A DNA stretch of 64,000 nt from Clostridium gelidum (GCF_019977655.1 NZ_AP024849.1:3753001-3817000); one strand, 5' to 3'. Shown: positions 35,043 through 43,464, numbered from the stretch's first letter. The notes: generated by a model from the sequence alone, not told the origin. A program made the numbers and translations.

Positions 35043-36071
35043 CTACTGTTCTACATAAAACGCTGTAGCTACAGACCTTTCACCATTCCATGCATTAGGA
35101 GAATTTAACAAGTCACCTTTATAATACATTGTTGATGAATATCCTCCATCAAGAGCACCTGCATTAAGAGCTCCTCTCTCCATCATAATTTCTTGAACAT
35201 CATATAAACTTGCTCCAGGTTCTGTTAATTTTCTTCCATCAATAACTAAAAATATCACAGTTCCATCTGCCTTTTGTCCAACTGCTGTCCTTGGATTAAG
35301 TCCCTCTTCTGCTTTGTTTTTTACCTGTCTAACTCCATTAATAATAATATTAGGTTTTCTAAAGCACATGGCTTCTTGTACATCCATTTTCTTAAGTTGT
35401 GCTAATGTATGATCCCCAACAATAAGCTGTCCTGACTTTGTAAATGCAATAACATTTTCAACATTATTTTCATTTGCGCCAGACGCCGGATATACAACCT
35501 TTCCCGATGAAATTACAAATCCACCAGGTTCAGATCCAGTTCCCGCATAAAGTGTTCCATCAGAAGATTTATCTACAAAGGAACCTCCATTAATAGCTGC
35601 AACAGCATCATGCTGCTCAGCCATTTCGCTTGTTTTTTGCCCCATCTTACCTAAAAATTTAGTCATTGCAACCTTAACCTTTAATGGATTTTTTATTTCA
35701 AGTACATATCCATCAAATCTCTTAGTCTCTATTTTATATGGAGTTACTTCATTTCCGATTTTATATTTAACATTTATTTTATTCATATCTTGAGCAACTT
35801 CTGCTCCTCCATCTTGATTTTCTTCTATTCCAAGGAGTTTATTTAAAGCTTCCTGTGGTATTAAATCATTGATTAAATATGCATGTCTTGTTGCAAGTAC
35901 AGTTGAAATCAGTGTTTTTCTTGTATTATCATAAGGTCCAAAAAATAATACAAGAGGTGTAGTTATCACTAAAAAAATAAATATATCAAATATTCCAGTT
36001 AAAAGTATTAATGAATTAGGCTTCTGTTTCTTTCGTCTCTTTTTTTGTCTATGGTTATTTTGCTGTTCCAT
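35043..36071 (-). CDS. Phosphodiester glycosidase-family (NAGPA/DUF2233) envelope protein
   Basis: A 342-residue protein. A Lys/Arg-rich N-terminus precedes one membrane helix (about residues 22-45), followed by an extracytoplasmic NAGPA domain. Motifs: AAINGGSFVDKSSDGTLYAG, VISSGKVVY, LNPRTAVGQKADGTVIFLVI, DGRKLTEPGASLYD and the closing GALDGGYSSTMYYKG. The fold hydrolyses GlcNAc-phosphodiesters; bacterial members are linked to exopolysaccharide or teichoic acid turnover. The start at 36071 has GGAGG 8 bp upstream. Paired with the propeller-like gene downstream. Confidence 0.85.
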   Translation of the reverse strand: MEQQNNHRQKKRRKKQKPNSLILLTGIFDIFIFLVITTPLVLFFGPYDNTRKTLISTVLATRHAYLINDLIPQEALNKLLGIEENQDGGAEVAQDMNKINVKYKIGNEVTPYKIETKRFDGYVLEIKNPLKVKVAMTKFLGKMGQKTSEMAEQHDAVAAINGGSFVDKSSDGTLYAGTGSEPGGFVISSGKVVYPASGANENNVENVIAFTKSGQLIVGDHTLAQLKKMDVQEAMCFRKPNIIINGVRQVKNKAEEGLNPRTAVGQKADGTVIFLVIDGRKLTEPGASLYDVQEIMMERGALNAGALDGGYSSTMYYKGDLLNSPNAWNGERSVATAFYVEQ

Positions 36072-36293
36072 ATATTCCTCCAATATCTATATTCCATAAA
36101 TGTTTCCCTTTATCTACTTGAAATTTTTATTTATTATCCATATCCTTTAGCATTTATCTTATTTCCTATTATATAACAAATTAATTGCATAGGTGTTACA
36201 AATTAGCTACATAAATGTTACAAGAAGATTAAGAAGACAATCTTAAAATATAATTTACTTTCTATCTTAAGAATATCTCCTTTATTTATAATT

Positions 36294-37661
36294 TTAAACT
36301 AAATTTCTAAGCCATATTTTCTTTTTATATCGCATAAAACCTAAGAAGAATTTATATACCTCTTCCAATGAAACCATTGCATATACAAAATAAATAGGAA
36401 GTCCAAATACGATTCCGCCTAAATAAGCTAAAGGTATACCAACACACCAAACCCCTGTAATATCTAGTATTAATGCTGCTTTAGTATCTCCTCCACTTCG
36501 AAGAATACCTACAATATTAACCCAATTAAATGTTTTAAATGGTAAGTATAGTATAAATACTATTAGGCAAGTACTTATATTAGTAGCTACAATACCTGTT
36601 ACATTAAATAAAGTAATAAGTGGATTTCTAATTCCAAAACATATAAGTGCCATTATTAATGAAAAAATAAAATTCAATATAATAAAATACTTTGCATGAG
36701 TTTTTGCATCTTCTAATTTATTTGCACCTAATTCATTTCCTAGAATTACTGCAGTTGCTGCACTAGTTCCTTGGAAGACCGCAGTAATTATTTGCTCAGC
36801 AGTTTGAGTTATTGTAATAGCTGCAACTGCTTCATCACCCATTCTTCCATATACTAATGAATACATTGTAACACCTAATCCCCACATAAATTCATTAGTA
36901 ATAACTGGAGTTACAGTCTTTAAATAAAGTTTCACAAATTTCACATTAAAAGATACAAGTTCCTTAATTTTTGCCGCTGCTGGTCCTTTTTCAAAATATA
37001 CTAAAGATAGTATACATATGCACTCAAGTGTTCTAACGATCAATGTTGCAATTGCTTCACCTCGAACCCCAAGGGCTGGCATTCCAAAATGCCCAAATAT
37101 CAAGCTATAATTTAATATTACTTTTATGAAAATGCATATTATAGTTATAAATACAGGTGCTTTTACCTGATTTACTCCTCTTAAAGTTCCTATATAAACA
37201 TTAGTAACTGCTGTTAGCGGATAACTAATTGCTGCAATAGCCAAGTATGATGCTCCTATTTTTATTGTATTTTCACTTGGTGTAAAAATACTCATAACTA
37301 TTTCAGGGCATATTAAACTTGGAATTACAAAAATAACTGCACCTATTAATCCAATAATCAGCGCTATCCCTAAAACTCTTCTTATATTTTTTATATCATT
37401 TTTTCCAAAGTATTGAGCTGTTAATATAGATGAACCGCTTATAATTCCAAATAGCAATAATGTAAAAACAAAGAAAACTTTGTTTGCAAGTCCAACTGCT
37501 GCAATAGATGTTTGCCCTAAGCTTCCAATCATTACAGTATCCACAAGATTTAAACTAGTATTTAACAAAGCTTGTAGCGCTATTGGAATAGTTATAGCTA
37601 TGGCCTTTTTTATAAATTTTCTATCTTCTGTAATATTCTTTAAATTCTTAGTAATTATCAT
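36294..37661 (-). CDS. MATE-family multidrug/metabolite efflux pump
   Basis: A 455-residue transporter with 12 membrane helices in two homologous halves. The first half has LNTSLNLVDTVMIGSLGQTS and ILTAQYFGKNDIKNIRR; the second has YGRMGDEAVAAITITQTAEQ and LGNELGANKLEDAKTHAKYF. This is the usual MATE repeat with the DMVF/VGxxLGAG-like motifs. It exports drugs or metabolites using Na+ or H+. The substrate cannot be inferred. It has its own short leader and no co-transcribed regulator. Confidence 0.9.
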   Translation of the reverse strand: MIITKNLKNITEDRKFIKKAIAITIPIALQALLNTSLNLVDTVMIGSLGQTSIAAVGLANKVFFVFTLLLFGIISGSSILTAQYFGKNDIKNIRRVLGIALIIGLIGAVIFVIPSLICPEIVMSIFTPSENTIKIGASYLAIAAISYPLTAVTNVYIGTLRGVNQVKAPVFITIICIFIKVILNYSLIFGHFGMPALGVRGEAIATLIVRTLECICILSLVYFEKGPAAAKIKELVSFNVKFVKLYLKTVTPVITNEFMWGLGVTMYSLVYGRMGDEAVAAITITQTAEQIITAVFQGTSAATAVILGNELGANKLEDAKTHAKYFIILNFIFSLIMALICFGIRNPLITLFNVTGIVATNISTCLIVFILYLPFKTFNWVNIVGILRSGGDTKAALILDITGVWCVGIPLAYLGGIVFGLPIYFVYAMVSLEEVYKFFLGFMRYKKKIWLRNLV

Positions 37662-37820
37662 AATCTTTAGTACCTCTTATATCTTCAATATCTTTAATAT
37701 GTTTATATATCTATTATGTCACGTTCTATTTTACTTTAGTTCAATTCATTATGTCTAGTAAATTTTGTTTCATTAACTGTAATTCCATATTGATTGTCGT
37801 TATTTATATAAATTATTTAA

Positions 37821-37982
37821 TGTGAACTGCTCTTGCTTGTGCAATAAGTTCCCAATTGTGCTTCGCACTCTTTTCATAGGTGAGTACTTTTTTTATATGT
37901 GAAAAGTTCTTGGTTGTGCTTAATAAGTTCTTGGTTGTGCTTCGCACCTTTTTTATCTGTGCGTATTTTTTTAAATGTGCCT
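37821..37982. repeat. Imperfect tandem ~60-bp repeats containing GTGCTTCGCAC mini-hairpins
   Basis: AATAAGTTC, then TTGTGCTTCGCAC, then CTTTTTTAT-type runs recur at 37843-37900, 37904-37919 (partial) and 37922-37980. Each unit carries a GTGC-TTC-GCAC stem followed by Ts. No gene is visible in 37662-38344. Confidence 0.6.
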
Positions 37983-38139
37983 ATCTTTTATATTTTTAAT
38001 TTGGTATAATGATATAATGTTTAAATAAACTATATATGTGTCATAATAAAGACAATAACTTGTAAAATAATTTATTTTATCTCATGTCTAGCGTTTCTAG
38101 CACTCTAATTTTATTATATTGCAGCTAAGAACCGCATAA

Positions 38140-38215
38140 ACCCTAGACGAGATACCCCTTGTGGGTACATTTTAACCCTTGATGGTGCGTGGTACCCTTT
38201 GAGGGAACGAAGTTC
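38140..38215 (+). other. GC-richer stretch with three CCC-(loop)-GGG mini-hairpins, possible structured RNA
   Basis: TACCCCTTGTGGGTA (38153-38167), AACCCTTGATGG (38173-38184) and GGTACCCTTTGAGGGAAC (38191-38208) are variants of one motif. They lie in the ~300-nt region ahead of the HNH-type gene, clearly less AT-rich than its surroundings. It is not a riboswitch class I recognise. Confidence 0.4.
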
Positions 38216-38344
38216 AACTAATTTCAGATGAAGTATAAAACTTCACTTGAAAAGTTTCACTTTATGTTATTTTTCTGATAAGTAGCAATTTAATATACCT
38301 TATATATTATTGAAACATCAAAATCATGAAAGAGGTGTTTAACC

Positions 38345-38992
38345 ATAAATACAAATTATAAAACTCAAGAAAATACTTATACTACAAAAGATAATACTAC
38401 TGAAATTACCGTTTTAAAGAAAGATGGAAGTGAACTTATTTGCAAAGTAGATACATTTGATGCTGAAAGAGTTCAAAAGGCAGGAACTTGGTTTGCTGAA
38501 TGGCATAAAGATTTCAATAATTATCTAGTGCAAACTTTAATAACTTCTAAAGTAGATGGAAAAACTGTATCTGCTAAACAAACTATTCAATCAGTAATTT
38601 TAGATGTTAGTCCAAAGGCTCCAATTAAACATTTAAACGGAAATACTTTAGACAACAGAAAAGAAAACTTAGAATTATATAACAAAAACTTAAAAAATGA
38701 TTGTACAAAAATTGACCATGAAACTATGGGTATAATTTTAAGAGATAAATTTGGTAATTCTAAAGACACTGCTTTAATCTCTATGGAAGATGTAGATGAT
38801 GTTGTAAAGGATGGATACAACTGGGTATTCTATAAAAAAGGTACTGAACTTATGGTTGTAGCTAATACTCCAGAAGGTAGAATTCGTTTAGATGAATTAA
38901 TTATGAGTCCTGATGAAACATTGAAGGTACATCATATTAATTTAAATCCTTTAGATAATAGAAGAAAAAATTTAGAAAATAAACTTATTTAG
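38345..38992 (+). CDS. HNH-type nuclease-like protein with ATA at the expected start codon
   Basis: The continuous frame from 38345 encodes 215 residues, but the codon correctly spaced after AAGAGGTG is ATA, not ATG. The first legal start in frame is GTG at 38528, with no ribosome binding site, giving 154 residues. The N-terminal part is coding in character (ITVLKKDGSELICKVDTF). Two HNH_3/NUMOD-like motifs occur: IKHLNGNTLDNRKENLELY and VHHINLNPLDNRRKNLE. The protein stops two residues after the second, where an R2 element begins. It may be a decaying homing-endonuclease-type gene, or one that uses a rare start. Confidence 0.6.
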   Translation: MNTNYKTQENTYTTKDNTTEITVLKKDGSELICKVDTFDAERVQKAGTWFAEWHKDFNNYLVQTLITSKVDGKTVSAKQTIQSVILDVSPKAPIKHLNGNTLDNRKENLELYNKNLKNDCTKIDHETMGIILRDKFGNSKDTALISMEDVDDVVKDGYNWVFYKKGTELMVVANTPEGRIRLDELIMSPDETLKVHHINLNPLDNRRKNLENKLI

Positions 38993-38995
38993 TAA

Positions 38996-39160
38996 TAAGG
39001 CATATGAAAATAAATAACAAGTCCAAAGTTGCCATGAATATTTTTCATCAGGCAAGGAGACGAATTGCCCTCATAGCTGGCCTATTAGGTCAATTTGCCG
39101 ACGTAGCATGATGGAAAATAGGCTGGCAAATGGACTTGTTATTTTTTTGATTATGCCTAA
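38996..39160. repeat. R2 MITE-like repeat, full copy
   Basis: 165 bp. Ends TAAGGCATATG and TTATGCCTAA with AATAACAAGTCC/GGACTTGTTATT inside. The core contains GGCAAGGAGACGAATTGCCC and GGTCAATTTGCCGACGTAGC. It begins 4 bp after the HNH-type stop codon. Confidence 0.88.
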
Positions 39161-39168
39161 CTAAGCTT

Positions 39169-39207
39169 AAGAGAAGGCATACACTTTTTTGATGTATGTC
39201 TTCTCTT
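39169..39207 (+). terminator. Intrinsic terminator
   Basis: AAGAGAAGGCATACA pairs with TGTATGTCTTCTCTT (one G-T), followed by TTTTTTT. It ends the HNH-type transcript after the R2 element. Confidence 0.8.
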
Positions 39208-39352
39208 TTTTTATACATTTAAATATCTTTTTAATCTCTTATTTCTATTTTTACACATTATATATATATTTCTATAAATTGGTATTTTTTTCAGTTGATT
39301 AGGTGTAAACTATTAAGTAAGAGAATTTATATATTTATATGAGGTGATTTTT

Positions 39353-40006
39353 TTGACAAAATTTCAAATACTATTAGGTGATATCACTAAAATTAAATTC
39401 GATGCAATTGTGAATGCTGCAAATACATCTTTGCTTGGGGGTGGCGGAGTTGACGGTGCAATTCATAGAGCTTGTGGAGAAAGATTATTAGAGGAATGTA
39501 GGCATTTAAATGGTTGTATGACTGGCAAATCTAAAATAACAAAATCCTATAACTTAAATGACCATGGTGTATATTGGGTAATACATACAGTTGGTCCCAT
39601 TTATAGGCATAACGGTTCTGAAGAGAAATATTTAAGAAATGCTTATAGCTCTGCTCTTGAAATCGCAACTAATTATTCTGATTATTACTCCAATCAAATC
39701 AATAACTTTATAAATAATAATCTTTATCTTTTTAATACAAATAAATTTACTGGTAATAACGAGAAAGATTATTTAATTAAAGAATTTAATCAGTATATAA
39801 AAGAACATCCAATCAAAACCATTGCTTTTCCTTCGCTTAGCACAGGCGCTTATTCCTATCCATTAAAAGAAGCTTCCAATATAGCTTTAGATGAAATTTT
39901 AACCTTCATTGAAAATTCACCAGATGTTTTTGATGAAATTGCTATGGTTTGTTTGGATGAGAAAACTTATAATATGTTCCAATCTTTATACGCTGAAAGA
40001 TTGTAA
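39353..40006 (+). CDS. Macrodomain protein (ADP-ribose / O-acetyl-ADP-ribose hydrolase type)
   Basis: A 217-residue MacroD/YmdB-like protein. ADP-ribose-binding motifs are visible: GDITKIKFDAIVNAANTSLL (Asn catalytic/ligand residues), GGGGVDGAIHRACG, and TIAFPSLSTGAYSYPLKEA. An insertion (about residues 108-150, Asn/Tyr-rich: YYSNQINNFINNN) is unusual; typical members are about 175 residues. The start is TTG at 39353, with GAGGTG 7 bp upstream; GTG at 39344 overlaps that site. It removes ADP-ribose from proteins or hydrolyses acetyl-ADP-ribose. Monocistronic between two terminators. Confidence 0.87.
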   Translation: MTKFQILLGDITKIKFDAIVNAANTSLLGGGGVDGAIHRACGERLLEECRHLNGCMTGKSKITKSYNLNDHGVYWVIHTVGPIYRHNGSEEKYLRNAYSSALEIATNYSDYYSNQINNFINNNLYLFNTNKFTGNNEKDYLIKEFNQYIKEHPIKTIAFPSLSTGAYSYPLKEASNIALDEILTFIENSPDVFDEIAMVCLDEKTYNMFQSLYAERL

Positions 40007-40008
40007 CT

Positions 40009-40058
40009 AAAAAATAGTAGATACCATTAGAATATTATTCTTGGTATCTACTATTTTT
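40009..40058. terminator. Bidirectional intrinsic terminator
   Basis: AAAAATAGTAGATACCA and TGGTATCTACTATTTTT form a perfect 17-bp stem between the convergent macrodomain and rubrerythrin genes. Confidence 0.9.
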
Positions 40059-40076
40059 ATATTTTATAATTTAATC

Positions 40077-40619
40077 TTATGCAAAGTATCTGTCTAATAA
40101 TCCTTTGAATGCTTTACCATGTCTAGCTTCATCTTTACACATTTCATGTACTGTATCATGTATTGCATCTAAGTTTAATTTCTTAGCAAGTGTTGCTAAG
40201 TCCTTTTTACCTTGACATGCACCATGTTCTGCATCAACTCTAACTTTTAAGTTAGCTTTTGTATCTGCCTCTACTACTTCTCCTAGTAATTCAGCAAATC
40301 TTGCAGCATGTTCTGCTTCTTCAAATGCTATTCTCTTATAAGCTTCTGCAACCTCTGGGTAACCTTCTCTATCAGCTTGTCTAGACATTGCTAAGTACAT
40401 TCCTACTTCTGTACATTCTCCAGTAAAGTTTGCTCTTAATCCTTCAATTATTTCTGGATCAACACCCTTAGCTACTCCAATAACATGTTCATCAGCAAAA
40501 GCTAAGTTTCCGCTTTGTTCCATGAACTTGTCTGCTCCTACTCCACACACTGGACATTTTTCTGGAGCAGCTTCTCCCTCATAAATATAACCACACACTG
40601 TACAAACGAATTTTTTCAT
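40077..40619 (-). CDS. Reverse rubrerythrin (N-terminal rubredoxin, C-terminal ferritin-like domain)
   Basis: A 180-residue non-heme iron peroxidase. The rubredoxin domain comes first (KFVCTVCGYIYEG, then KCPVCGVG; residues 1-35). The diiron four-helix domain follows, with ECTEVGMYLAMSR, AFEEAEHAARFAELLGE and CKDEARHGKAFKGLL. This swapped order defines the clostridial revRbr type, which reduces H2O2 (and O2) with NADH via rubredoxin reductase. In C. acetobutylicum such genes are among the strongest PerR targets; a PerR-like box lies at 40704-40718. AGGAGG precedes the start. Confidence 0.93.
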   Translation of the reverse strand: MKKFVCTVCGYIYEGEAAPEKCPVCGVGADKFMEQSGNLAFADEHVIGVAKGVDPEIIEGLRANFTGECTEVGMYLAMSRQADREGYPEVAEAYKRIAFEEAEHAARFAELLGEVVEADTKANLKVRVDAEHGACQGKKDLATLAKKLNLDAIHDTVHEMCKDEARHGKAFKGLLDRYFA

Positions 40620-40703
40620 AATATATTCCTCCTAAAGTTTTAATTTTTTAATTCAATTTTTTATTTCTTTTTGATTAATTGGTTTCTTACTACATTTCTT
40701 ATT

Positions 40704-40718
40704 ATATAATAATTATTA
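40704..40718. promoter_or_regulatory. PerR-like box upstream of reverse rubrerythrin
   Basis: ATATAATAATTATTA matches the PerR consensus TTATAATNATTATAA at 13 of 15 positions, about 85-100 bp before the start codon. The rest of 40620-40973 is AT-rich with no other feature seen. Confidence 0.55.
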
Positions 40719-40973
40719 TCCGTTGTAAATAGCTTTTTAATATTTTTTTGATAATTATGATAAAATATTCTACTACTTCTATATAATACATATATTCTGC
40801 GTTGTTTTTTCAAGTTTCTATCTAGACTATTTCAAAATAAATGTGAATTTTATCTGAAGTTTTTATTATATATCTCTAAACCTATTGTTTGAATGTTAAA
40901 ATTTACGGTATAATGAAATTATAATTAACTTTATTTCATAGATTAGTTTCACGTAAATTAAGGAGTGTTTTTA

Positions 40974-41879
40974 TTGTTTGGATATGTTACTCCACTGAAG
41001 GCAGAAATGAAAGTAAAGGATTTTGCTAGATTTAAATGCTATTATTGTGGATTATGTTGTCACATAAAAAAAGAATTTGGTAATATCCCTAGAATGTCTC
41101 TAAATTATGATATGACTTTTTTAGGATTATTATTAGATGCATTAAATCCAGAAGAATTAGAAGTATCATCCCATAGATGTGCACTTCACCCTACTGAAAA
41201 AAAGATTGTAGTAGCTAATAATAAATCTTTGTCTTATGCAGCTGCTATGAATATCTCCTTATTTTATTATAAATTATTAGATGATGTACACGATGATAAA
41301 AATTTAAGAAGTAAGTTTTTTTCAGTTGTCTTATCGCCTTATAAAAGAAAATTTGGAGCTTCAATAATTAAAATTAATAACGATATTAAAAAGTGTTTAA
41401 AAAATCTTTCTATATTAGAAGATAATAAATCTTTTACTTCTATAGATGAAATATGTGATCCATTTAGTAATTTAGTTGGTCTAATCTTACGTGATTATCC
41501 TTATAAGCTTAAGGATGATTGCCTAGAGCTTAGAAATACTTTGTATACTTTAGGGTATTCTATAGGCAAATGGATTTATTTAATAGATGCCTTAGATGAT
41601 TTAAAATCTGATATGGAAAAAGATAAGTTTAATCCAATAAATTTTTTATATAATAAAAATTCCTTAGAATATGATAAATTTATTGATTTTATAAAACCTA
41701 AAATAGAATTCACTATTTTAAATTGTGGATATAGCTGCAAGGAAAACTTAGAAAAATTGCAACTTAATAGAAATGAAGATATACTATATAACATAATTCA
41801 ACTCGGCTTAATGGATAAATACATAACTGTAACTAAAAATCCAGAAAGTACAAATGAAACTAAAAGGAGCGATTTATAA
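40974..41879 (+). CDS. DUF5685-family protein
   Basis: A 301-residue mostly helical cytoplasmic protein. It opens LFGYVTPLKAEMKVKDFARF, then a Cys cluster FKCYYCGLCCHIKKEFG (about residues 20-36, four Cys), a TFLGLLLDALNP helix and DALDDLKSDMEKDKFNPI near residue 205. These features fit clostridial DUF5685. The acidic DDVHDD and DALDD segments look like metal/pyrophosphate-binding pairs of isoprenoid-synthase-like folds, but that is inference. TTG at 40974 is chosen because AAGGAG lies 8 bp before it. The stop overlaps the ATG of the J-domain gene. Confidence 0.7.
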   Translation: MFGYVTPLKAEMKVKDFARFKCYYCGLCCHIKKEFGNIPRMSLNYDMTFLGLLLDALNPEELEVSSHRCALHPTEKKIVVANNKSLSYAAAMNISLFYYKLLDDVHDDKNLRSKFFSVVLSPYKRKFGASIIKINNDIKKCLKNLSILEDNKSFTSIDEICDPFSNLVGLILRDYPYKLKDDCLELRNTLYTLGYSIGKWIYLIDALDDLKSDMEKDKFNPINFLYNKNSLEYDKFIDFIKPKIEFTILNCGYSCKENLEKLQLNRNEDILYNIIQLGLMDKYITVTKNPESTNETKRSDL

Positions 41880-42508
41880 TGAATCCATATGAAGTATTAG
41901 GCATAAAACCTGGTGCAACCCAAGCTGAAATAAAAAGTGCTTATAGAAAACTTATTAAACAATACCACCCCGATAAATTTATAGATAATCCTCTTCAAAA
42001 TTTAGCACAGGAAAAAATGATTGAAATTAATGAAGCTTATGATGCTTTAACAAAGAATGCTGGGAATACTAACTATAATTCTAGCAGTTCTAGTTCTAGT
42101 AACTCAAGTAATGCTTCTAATTATAATAATTCTTCAAGTGGATCTTATGAATTCCAAGAAATAAGAAGATCAATCCAATCTGGGAATTATGCATTTGCTG
42201 AAAATAAATTAAATTCTATTAACAATAGAAATGCAGAATGGCATTATTTATATGGTGCAGTACTAGTTAACAAGGGTTGGTTTGATTCTGGTCTTGAACA
42301 TATGAATACAGCTGTTAGTATGGATCCAAATAATTTAGAATATAGACAGGGTTTAAATTCTTTAAAACAAAGAGGTAATGGCTATTCTAATCCTTATTAT
42401 AGAACAACAAATAGAAATAATAATGATATGTTAAGCTGTTGTGTCAATCTTTGGTGTTTAGATTCTTTATGTGAATGTGCTGGTGGCGATTTAATTGGTT
42501 GTTGTTAA
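41879..42508 (+). CDS. J-domain protein with Ser/Asn linker and Cys-rich C-terminus
   Basis: A 209-residue DnaJ-type co-chaperone. The J domain (residues 1-62) has NPYEVLGIKPGATQAEIKSA and the DnaK-stimulating HPD in KQYHPDKF. A Ser/Asn-only linker follows (about 66-88), then a TPR-like helical part (WHYLYGAVLVNKGWFDSGLE). The C-terminus has CCVNLWCLDSLCECAGGD ending in GCC, with seven Cys. No DnaJ zinc finger or substrate domain is present. It is translationally coupled (1-bp overlap) to the DUF5685 gene, so the two probably form a dedicated chaperone-client or enzyme pair. Confidence 0.85.
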   Translation: MNPYEVLGIKPGATQAEIKSAYRKLIKQYHPDKFIDNPLQNLAQEKMIEINEAYDALTKNAGNTNYNSSSSSSSNSSNASNYNNSSSGSYEFQEIRRSIQSGNYAFAENKLNSINNRNAEWHYLYGAVLVNKGWFDSGLEHMNTAVSMDPNNLEYRQGLNSLKQRGNGYSNPYYRTTNRNNNDMLSCCVNLWCLDSLCECAGGDLIGCC

Positions 42509-42568
42509 ATAAAATAGTATTAAAGCTAATCGAGTTTCCTATAATTTGCTAAAAGGAGTGAAGGTTTT

Positions 42569-43063
42569 ATGAAATCAAGATATATTGCTGAAAGCGGATT
42601 ATTAGTGGCGTTAACTCTTGTAATACTTTATGCTACATCTGTTATTCCAATAAATACATTATCAATATTAACAGTTGCTTCTTGTTTAATTCCAATATCT
42701 ATTATAAGAACTTCAATAAAAAACACAATATTAGTTTATATTGCTTCAAGCGTACTTAGTTTCTTTTTAGTTCGACCTAATATTGCTTTATACTACACGT
42801 TGTTCTTTGGAGTATATGGAATAATAAAGTACTTTATAGAAAAAGCTAAAAACATACCCTTAGAAATATTCTTAAAGCTCATTTCATTTAATATACTACT
42901 TGGCATAATTTACTTTATTACTAAAAACCTTTTAGTAGTTATATCACCCGATTTGCCTTTATGGATTTTATGGTTAGGTGCTCAAATAGTATTTTTAGTT
43001 TATGATTATGCATTAACTTTAGCTATTTCATTCTTTCTTAAAAGATTTAATAAATATATTTAA
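42569..43063 (+). CDS. Small multi-pass membrane protein, DUF2232/ECF-S-like
   Basis: A 164-residue protein with five or six membrane helices (about residues 8-24, 32-48, 52-68, 72-88, 100-118, 132-155), starting MKSRYIAESGLLVALTLVIL. The Arg/Glu-Ser start and helix spacing resemble DUF2232 or ECF substrate-binding proteins, but I cannot assign a ligand. AAAGGAG precedes the start. It follows the J-protein gene by 60 bp on the same strand and may be its operon partner. Confidence 0.6.
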   Translation: MKSRYIAESGLLVALTLVILYATSVIPINTLSILTVASCLIPISIIRTSIKNTILVYIASSVLSFFLVRPNIALYYTLFFGVYGIIKYFIEKAKNIPLEIFLKLISFNILLGIIYFITKNLLVVISPDLPLWILWLGAQIVFLVYDYALTLAISFFLKRFNKYI

Positions 43064-43070
43064 TAAATAT

Positions 43071-43125
43071 AAAAACATGATGGATATTTTAAAGTGCTTC
43101 TTGCACAAATACTCATGCTGTTTTT
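43071..43125 (+). terminator. Probable terminator after the membrane protein gene
   Basis: AAAAACATGA pairs with TCATGCTGTTTTT (one bulge), with an inner GTGC...GCAC stem, 8 bp past the stop codon. Confidence 0.6.
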
Positions 43126-43206
43126 ATTGATACCTACATTTAAATTTGCACTTATATTTTGTATTTAGTTGTACACTTACTATACTTACTGTATAACCAA
43201 ATATAG

Positions 43207-43445
43207 AAATTGGATACATGTTTGTGTAAGCGGCATTAGAAAATAAGCTGTTGAAGCCCCTTAATGGTAGGTTGTTCCATTTTAGTTTGTCCAAAAAGTG
43301 AGAGTCCAAATTTTATATTTGGCTCCTCGAACTTTCACACAGTGCTTTTATATTTGGAGCAAACTGGAATGAGTGCAACCTGCCATTTAGTGGCTTCCAG
43401 CGAAATTTTCTTAGTCCGCAGGAACAAACATGTATTCAATTTCGG
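43207..43445. repeat. R1 palindromic repeat, copy C (with inserted inner palindrome)
   Basis: The outer arms GAAATTGGATACATGTTTGT and ACAAACATGTATTCAATTTC pair, as do the GCGGCATTAGAAAAT/ATTTTCTTAGTCCGC parts. Between the tip halves lies an extra ~120-bp palindrome starting GGTAGGTTGTTCCATTTTAG and ending GGAATGAGTGCAACCTGCC. It fills the gap between convergent genes. Confidence 0.85.
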
Positions 43446-43464
43446 CGGATCCACGCATAAGGCT

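Noticed and set aside
36194..36232. Direct repeats TGTTACAA upstream of the phosphodiester glycosidase gene
   Set aside because: Two short copies 24 bp apart; not enough to claim an operator.
38090..38340. Possible HEARO/IsrB-type guide RNA before the HNH-type gene
   Set aside because: The downstream protein is too small and has no RuvC domain, and its HNH motifs are of the NUMOD/HNH_3 kind, so an IsrB system is not supported.
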